A stretch of DNA of 10,452 bases from Propionibacteriaceae bacterium (GTDB lineage: Bacteria > Actinomycetota > Actinomycetes > Propionibacteriales > Propionibacteriaceae), in NCBI GenBank assembly GCA_031255975.1, contig JAIRRM010000107.1, forward strand, positions 1-10,452, read 5' to 3'. The notes under the pieces are model-generated. The model worked only from the letters and a program-made list of their open reading frames with translations, was not told where the DNA came from and searched no databases. Below, in pieces: positions 6,531-10,452 of this stretch (position 1 is the stretch's first letter; each line of letters opens with the position of its first letter). Both the position numbers and the translations under genes were made by a program.

Positions 6531-7655
6531 TTATGCCGTCAACCGCTCCAACACATAGTCGATACATGTGGTGAGGGCGCGTACATCGTCGGGGTTCACC
6601 GCGGCGTACACCCCGATGCGCAGTTGGTTGCGACCCAACGAGCGGTACGGGGCAATGTCCACTACGCCATTGGCCCGCAGCACTTGCAGCAACGTCGCGG
6701 TGGCGACGGATTCGTCGAAGTCTATGGTGCAGACGACGGGGGAGCGCATGGTGGGGTCGGCGACGAACGGTGTTGCCAGCGGGTTGGCCTCGGCCCAGGC
6801 ATAGATATGGGACGATGATTCGCCGACTCGGGTGGTGATGAATGGCATCCCGCCCTGGGCCAGCATCCAACGCAGTTGTTGATCCAGCAGAAACAGGGTG
6901 GCGATGGCGGGGGTGTTGTACGTCTGGTTTTGGGCGGAGTTGGCCGTGGCCAGTGTGAGGTCTAACAGTGGTGGCATCCAGCGTTTTTTGGCGGCCTTGA
7001 TGCGCTCGGCACGCTCCCAGGCGGCAGGGGAGAGAAACGCCAGCCACAGCCCACCATCGGAACCGAAGTTTTTCTGCGGCGCGAAGTAGTAGGCGTCGGT
7101 GGCGGCGATGTCGGCGTTCATCCCCCCGGCGGCGCTGGTGGCGTCGATGAGTACCAGGGCGTCGGTGTCCGCGCCGGCGGGGCGTATCACCGGCGCGATT
7201 GCTCCGGTGGAGGTTTCGTTCTGCGCCCAGGCATAGGTGTCGCAGCCCGGTGTCGCCGTAGGGACGATGGAGCGTCCGGCTTCGACTTCGTAGCACACCG
7301 GGGTGTCCAGGAATGGTGCGGCGGCCACCGAGTCGGCGAACTTTCGGCTGAACTCGCCGCACACCCCGAACGCGGCACGCCGCTCAATGAGCGAGCAGGC
7401 GGCCAAATCCCAAAACAGTGTGGCTCCACCGTTGCCCAACACCACCTGGTAGCCCGTCGGTAGCGCGTACAACTCGGCCAACTGTCCCTGTACGCTGGCC
7501 ACCAGATCTTTCACGGGTTGTTGCCGGTGCGATGTGCCCATCAGGTTGTGTGCCGCTCCCAGCGCGGTGAGCGCCTCGTGCCGTATCTTCGCCGGGCCAG
7601 AGCCGAACCGGCCATCGTAGGGCAGCAGGGCTCTGGGAATCACGATCTCAGCCAT
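6531..7655 (-). CDS. serC: Phosphoserine aminotransferase, mycobacterial type
   Basis: A 374-residue PLP enzyme that converts 3-phosphohydroxypyruvate and glutamate to phosphoserine and 2-oxoglutarate, the second step of serine synthesis. The PLP lysine is Lys195 in FAPQKNFGSDGG, Asp171 in DATSAAGG should contact the pyridine nitrogen, and GNGGAT (74–79) binds the cofactor phosphate. SHRQQPV (42–48) and RSLGRNQLRIG near the C-terminus complete the substrate site. The sequence follows the actinobacterial/mycobacterial SerC branch, not the E. coli type. I chose the ATG at 7655 (MAEIVIPRALLP); the longer frame to 7691 would run into the permease terminator. No Shine-Dalgarno is present, but CAGAAT lies seven bases before the ATG, consistent with leaderless expression. 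sdaA, which degrades serine, is about 2.5 kb away on the same strand but in a separate unit. Confidence 0.95.
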   Translation of the reverse strand: MAEIVIPRALLPYDGRFGSGPAKIRHEALTALGAAHNLMGTSHRQQPVKDLVASVQGQLAELYALPTGYQVVLGNGGATLFWDLAACSLIERRAAFGVCGEFSRKFADSVAAAPFLDTPVCYEVEAGRSIVPTATPGCDTYAWAQNETSTGAIAPVIRPAGADTDALVLIDATSAAGGMNADIAATDAYYFAPQKNFGSDGGLWLAFLSPAAWERAERIKAAKKRWMPPLLDLTLATANSAQNQTYNTPAIATLFLLDQQLRWMLAQGGMPFITTRVGESSSHIYAWAEANPLATPFVADPTMRSPVVCTIDFDESVATATLLQVLRANGVVDIAPYRSLGRNQLRIGVYAAVNPDDVRALTTCIDYVLERLTA

Positions 7656-7662
7656 AACGTCG

Positions 7663-7668
7663 ATTCTG
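7663..7668 (-). promoter_or_regulatory. Possible −10 box for a leaderless serC transcript
   Basis: The minus strand reads CAGAAT, then seven bases, then ATG. It keeps the key A and final T of a TAnnnT box at leaderless spacing but lacks the first T. Any −35 would fall inside the terminator stem just upstream. Confidence 0.3.
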
Positions 7669-7681
7669 TCACAACGAGAAA

Positions 7682-7713
7682 CCCCCGCCACCTGGCTATC
7701 CGGGTGGCGGGGG
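7682..7713 (-). terminator. Intrinsic terminator of the NCS2 permease gene
   Basis: CCCCCGCCACC (7682–7692) pairs perfectly with GGTGGCGGGGG (7703–7713). Two further G–C pairs beyond a single mismatch give a tight ATAG-type loop. On the minus strand the stem is followed by TTTCTCGTTGT, a moderately T-rich tract. It begins about 21 bases after the permease stop and ends 26 bases before the serC start. This is the clearest terminator in the window. Confidence 0.85.
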
Positions 7714-7734
7714 CTGCTCTGGGTTTACCAAGTG

Positions 7735-9312
7735 CTAGCCGGCGATCCAGCGCAGTAGCGGCCCTTGAATGAAATACAGCGCGAACATGAGGGCGGAGCC
7801 CCACATGATCGGGTGTATGTCCTTGGTCTTGCCAGCGACGATCTTCAGAATCACGTACGTGATGAAGCCGCCACCGATGCCGACGGTGATGGAGTAGCCG
7901 AACGGCATCAGGATCGCGATGATATACGCCGGGATGGCTATGGTCGGCTCCTTCCACGGCACTTCGCTGAGCTGGGTGAACATCAGGAAGCCGACGAACA
8001 CCAGCGCCGGGGTCACGGCCTCTGACGGCACCATATTTACGATCGGCGAGATGAACACGGCGGCCAAGAAGGCAGCGCCGGTGACCACGTTGGCGAAGCC
8101 GGTACGGGCACCGTCGCCGACACCGGAAGCCGACTCGATGTATGAGGTGTTGGAGGATACCGAAGCCGCGCCACCGGCGATGGCACCGATGGAGTCGACC
8201 AGCAAGATTTCACGCAGGTGCTCCGGCTCGCCCTTGTCGTCCAGCAGGTTGCCCTCTTGACCGATGGCGACCACGGTGCCCATGGTGTCGAAGAAGTCGG
8301 CGAGCAACAGCGAGAACACGAACATGGCCCCGGTGACGACGCTGGCCAACGAGAAGCCAGTCGCACTCGCCACGCCGTCGGCACCTACCGCCCAACTCTG
8401 GAAGCCACCCAGCAGGTCGATGCGTCCCAGCAAACTCAAATCTGGGGCACCGAAGTCACTGAGCAGTTCTGGCACGTTCAGATACCAACCGGTCGCGTCG
8501 CCACCGGCCTGGGTACCGCTGGGGCTGATGGCCTGACCGATGATGGCGAGTGCCGTCGCACCGATGATGGCGATGAGTACGGCACCACGTATCTTCTTGA
8601 CGTGCAGCGCCAGCAGTGCGAAGAACCCGACCACGAAAACTATCATCGGGAAACCGTCGATAGACGTGGAGATACCGAAGGTGGTGGGGGTGCCGCTGCC
8701 GGTGCGGATGATGCCCGCGTCCACCAAACCGATGAAGGCGATGAAAAGGCCGATACCGGCGGAGATGGCGTAGCGCAATGCCCGTGGCACCGCGCGGAAC
8801 ACCGCTTCACGGAAACCGGTGAACACCAAGATGGTGATGACGACACCGTCCCACACCACGATGCCCATCGCGGCTTTCCAGGGCATGTGTTGGACGAGCA
8901 CGTAACCCACCATCGAGTTGATGCCGAGACCGGTGGCCAGCGCCACCGGATAGCGGCCCACCACGCCCATCAGGATGGTCATCAGGCCAGCCACCAGGGC
9001 GGTGGCGGCGGCGACCGCTGCCATGGACGCGCTGATCGCGCCATCTTCACTGGGCAACATGCCATTGACCAAGCGGCCTTCGATGTCGGTGGCGGTGCCC
9101 AGGATGATGGGGTTCAACACGATGATGTAGGCCATGGTGAGGAAGGTAACCAGGCCGCCGCGTACCTCTCGGGTGACGGTGGAACCACGGCGCTTGATGC
9201 CGAACCAGCCGTCGAGAGTGAAACCGCCAGATTTTACGGTTGGTGCGGGGGGCGGGGTTTTACCAGTAGCTGCGGCTGTTTTTCCAGCCTTTTTGGAAGC
9301 AGTCTTTGCCAT
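7735..9312 (-). CDS. NCS2-family (AzgA/PbuG-like) purine permease
   Basis: A 525-residue inner-membrane transporter, probably a proton symporter for purine bases such as guanine, hypoxanthine or adenine. Features are GSTVTREVRGGLVTFLTMAYIIV (43–65), TGLGINSMVGYVLV (127–140), DFFDTMGT (339–346) and NTSYIESASGVGDGARTG (388–405), the last two being the substrate-site helices of this family. A hydrophilic Ala/Lys/Pro-rich head (1–30) and a long loop (about 260–320) make it longer than typical AzgA proteins. The exact purine cannot be read from sequence. The frame is open to 9417. I chose the ATG at 9312 because a TAGCAT box lies exactly seven bases before it and because MAKTASKK followed by a short linker is a natural start. 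There is no Shine-Dalgarno. The gene ends in a strong terminator, so it is likely a single-gene unit. Confidence 0.88.
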   Translation of the reverse strand: MAKTASKKAGKTAAATGKTPPPAPTVKSGGFTLDGWFGIKRRGSTVTREVRGGLVTFLTMAYIIVLNPIILGTATDIEGRLVNGMLPSEDGAISASMAAVAAATALVAGLMTILMGVVGRYPVALATGLGINSMVGYVLVQHMPWKAAMGIVVWDGVVITILVFTGFREAVFRAVPRALRYAISAGIGLFIAFIGLVDAGIIRTGSGTPTTFGISTSIDGFPMIVFVVGFFALLALHVKKIRGAVLIAIIGATALAIIGQAISPSGTQAGGDATGWYLNVPELLSDFGAPDLSLLGRIDLLGGFQSWAVGADGVASATGFSLASVVTGAMFVFSLLLADFFDTMGTVVAIGQEGNLLDDKGEPEHLREILLVDSIGAIAGGAASVSSNTSYIESASGVGDGARTGFANVVTGAAFLAAVFISPIVNMVPSEAVTPALVFVGFLMFTQLSEVPWKEPTIAIPAYIIAILMPFGYSITVGIGGGFITYVILKIVAGKTKDIHPIMWGSALMFALYFIQGPLLRWIAG

Positions 9313-9319
9313 GAGGTGA

Positions 9320-9325
9320 ATGCTA
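9320..9325 (-). promoter_or_regulatory. −10 box (TAGCAT) for a leaderless permease transcript
   Basis: The minus strand reads TAGCAT, then TCACCTC, then ATG. A TAnnnT box seven bases before the start codon, with no Shine-Dalgarno, is the standard actinobacterial leaderless layout. No good −35 is visible. This box is the main reason for preferring the start at 9312. Confidence 0.5.
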
Positions 9326-9446
9326 GTGAGCACACCCGCGTAGGGAGTCGGCGTGTCCATAGTTTCGTTTTGGCGTTCTGGCGAAGAAATAGGCGCTAGC
9401 ATCCAAGGTTTAGGCACATCGGCCGGTTTACCTCGGGGCGTCTCTT

Positions 9447-9490
9447 GGCAAGTACCGCCGAGCCCGTAGGCAAGAGTCGCCGAGACCGTT
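9447..9490. repeat. Imperfect 22-bp tandem direct repeat, two copies
   Basis: Copy one (9447–9468) and copy two (9469–9490) abut directly and agree at 17 of 22 positions. Both begin GGCAAG, share CGCCGAG in the middle and CCGT near the end. Twenty-two bases is about two helical turns, a spacing suited to tandem protein binding on one face of DNA. The repeat lies outside any supported gene. CTCTTG at 9442–9447 and CAAGAG at 9471–9476 also form an inverted pair across the first copy. Confidence 0.7.
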
Positions 9491-9544
9491 TATGGGTACG
9501 AGGGGGTTGGGGTGGCGCGACTTGCGCGACACTGTGGCCGGGCC

Positions 9545-10321
9545 CTAATCGAAGATGCTTTTATCGATGCCGATGGTGTCGTACACCGGGGCGGGGATGC
9601 TAATTTCGCGTTCTTCCTCAACGGCGTCGGAGTGGCCGCCGCAGCCGTGGTCGAGCGAGACGACACGAGCATCGAAGGGGGAGTACTCGTTGGCGCAAGC
9701 CCCGAACATGCCGCCTAAGCGCCCGGCGAGCCGTACGAAGAAACCGCAGGTGACGCAGACACCGGGGGCCAGCCGCGTGAACTGATTGTCGGGGCCGTTT
9801 GGGCTGCTGATCCAACGCTCGGCGGTTTGCGTCCTGCCGGTGGCAGAGAGCAGCCGTTCCCGGCCTAATCCGAGTTCGGACACCAACGCCCGGGTCAGCG
9901 ACCACTCGGCGGGGTCATCGTCCGGCAGCATTTCGCCACCGGTGTAGCCAGGTTCCAGACGCGGATCGTTATCGGGGGTGGGCAGCAACATGCCGGGGGC
10001 GATGTCGCCAGGTTGCAGCCGCTCGCTCCACGGCACCCACGTCGGGGCCAACAACGCCGTCTCATCGGCGGGCAGCAACACCACCTCGTCCACCGTGGCG
10101 GATTTGGTACGTGAGACCCGAGTCATGGTGACCGCCCAAGCCCAGCCGGGGTACGCGGGGTGGGTACAGGCAAAGTAGTGGGTGGCGATCCGTTCCCCAT
10201 CGGTCACGCACTTCAGATGCTCACCGACGCCGAAATCAGCAGCATTCGCAACGGCAGCCTCACGAGCCTGCCCGACGGCCTCGGCGATGGTGGCATCCGG
10301 CTTCGTCGTCACTCGTGCCAT
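9545..10321 (-). CDS. DUF3027 protein with a C-terminal cysteine/histidine cluster
   Basis: A 258-residue soluble protein of the actinobacterial DUF3027 family, of unknown function. Family-like stretches are HYFACTHPAYPGWAWAVT (48–65), VVLLPADETALLAPTWVPWSERL (80–102), GDIAPGMLLPTPDNDPRLEPGY (105–126) and a C-terminal block. In that block lie Cys189 and Cys192 (a CxxC), Cys209 (FGACANEYSP), Cys227 and His230 (LDHGCGGH). The CxxC plus later Cys/His residues resemble a structural zinc site, which is an inference. The last about 30 residues are acidic then hydrophobic and look variable. The gene starts four bases after the stop of the unidentified upstream gene, with a distant GGAG about ten bases before the ATG, so translational coupling is likely. 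A conserved gene neighbourhood with NCS2 permease and serC is my recollection for some actinobacteria, not shown here. Confidence 0.82.
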   Translation of the reverse strand: MARVTTKPDATIAEAVGQAREAAVANAADFGVGEHLKCVTDGERIATHYFACTHPAYPGWAWAVTMTRVSRTKSATVDEVVLLPADETALLAPTWVPWSERLQPGDIAPGMLLPTPDNDPRLEPGYTGGEMLPDDDPAEWSLTRALVSELGLGRERLLSATGRTQTAERWISSPNGPDNQFTRLAPGVCVTCGFFVRLAGRLGGMFGACANEYSPFDARVVSLDHGCGGHSDAVEEEREISIPAPVYDTIGIDKSIFD

Positions 10322-10325
10322 ACGG

Positions 10326-10451
10326 TCACAACTCCAACTCGTCGGCTACGGCATGCAACATGGCGGCCACCTTGGTGGCGAGCTTCGGATCAGGGTAACG
10401 GCCCCGGCGATAGCCGTTGCCGATAGTGTCTAGCAGTTTGATGAGATCCTC
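10326..10451 (-). CDS. Unidentified protein, C-terminal 41 residues (rest outside window)
   Basis: An open frame enters from the right edge on the minus strand and ends at the TGA at 10326–10328. The 41 visible residues include EDLIKLLDTIGNGYRRGRYP near the edge and DPKLATKVAAMLHAVADELE before the final Leu. The composition is that of a real soluble protein ending in amphipathic helices, and the gap to the DUF3027 start is only four bases, both of which support a genuine gene. I do not recognise the family, and too little is present to name it. Confidence 0.7.
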   Translation of the reverse strand, partial: EDLIKLLDTIGNGYRRGRYPDPKLATKVAAMLHAVADELEL

Positions 10452-10452
10452 G

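Larger units (their letters stand above)
9313..9544. other. Intergenic region between the permease and DUF3027 genes
   Basis: No gene is supported in these 232 bases. The permease-proximal part holds the leaderless −10 box; in-frame ATGs at 9360, 9402 and 9417 would extend the permease but lack ribosome-binding sites. The DUF3027-proximal part holds a 22-bp tandem repeat and a CTCTTG/CAAGAG inverted pair. No purine-riboswitch-like fold is apparent. Confidence 0.5.

Noticed and set aside
6403..7362. 319-codon minus-strand frame overlapping serC
   Set aside because: Arg/His-rich out-of-frame reading of serC and its 3' flank, with no motifs.
2653..7655. sdaA and serC as a serine-cycling cluster
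   Set aside because: They are separated by four unrelated genes and by strand switches, so co-regulation is not supported by the layout.
8218..9399. 393-codon open frame antisense to the permease
   Set aside because: Translation is dominated by Gly, Asp, His, Glu and Gln without domain-like pattern; the opposite strand encodes a clear NCS2 permease.
9313..9544. Purine riboswitch ahead of the permease gene
   Set aside because: No purine-aptamer-like three-way junction could be drawn, and the permease transcript appears leaderless, leaving no room for an aptamer.

Overview
The window is a high-GC stretch of ordinary bacterial chromosome, most likely from an actinobacterium (Actinomycetota). 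The evidence is the order cysS–rlmB, a mycobacterial-type SerC, an LpdA-type flavoprotein, and DUF3027 and DUF3263 proteins, families I know mainly from actinobacteria. GTG starts and at least one apparent leaderless promoter fit this. I cannot name the genus. I see no tRNA or rRNA gene, CRISPR array, insertion sequence, prophage or integron.

Layout. Positions 2–1026 (+) hold the 3' end of cysS and rlmB (23S rRNA 2'-O-methyltransferase), joined by a 4-base ATGA overlap. After 152 bases without a recognisable gene comes lpdA (1179–2585, +), a flavoprotein reductase with no redox-active cysteine pair. It converges on sdaA (2653–4029, −), an iron-sulfur L-serine ammonia-lyase. sdaA diverges, across about 226 bases, from two membrane-protein genes (4256–5692, +): a proline/tyrosine-rich four-helix protein and a DedA-family protein.

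These converge on a minus-strand block running to the end of the window. In transcription order it is: an unidentified 3'-partial gene, a DUF3027 protein, an NCS2/AzgA-type purine permease, serC, thioredoxin and a DUF3263 protein. The block divides into several units. The partial gene and DUF3027 lie 4 bases apart. The permease has a TAnnnT box seven bases before its ATG and a strong stem-loop terminator after its stop. serC starts only 26 bases after that terminator and probably has its own promoter. A hairpin follows serC. Thioredoxin and DUF3263 are 10 bases apart, led by a strong Shine-Dalgarno.

Functional themes are serine synthesis (serC) and breakdown (sdaA), translation and rRNA modification (cysS, rlmB), redox (lpdA, thioredoxin), purine uptake and membrane maintenance. 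I found no convincing new multi-gene system. The points most worth a second look are the cysteine-free active site of LpdA, a 22-bp tandem repeat between DUF3027 and the permease, the crowded terminator/promoter ahead of serC, the cysteine-rich DUF3027 protein coupled to an unidentified gene, and the thioredoxin–DUF3263 pair.
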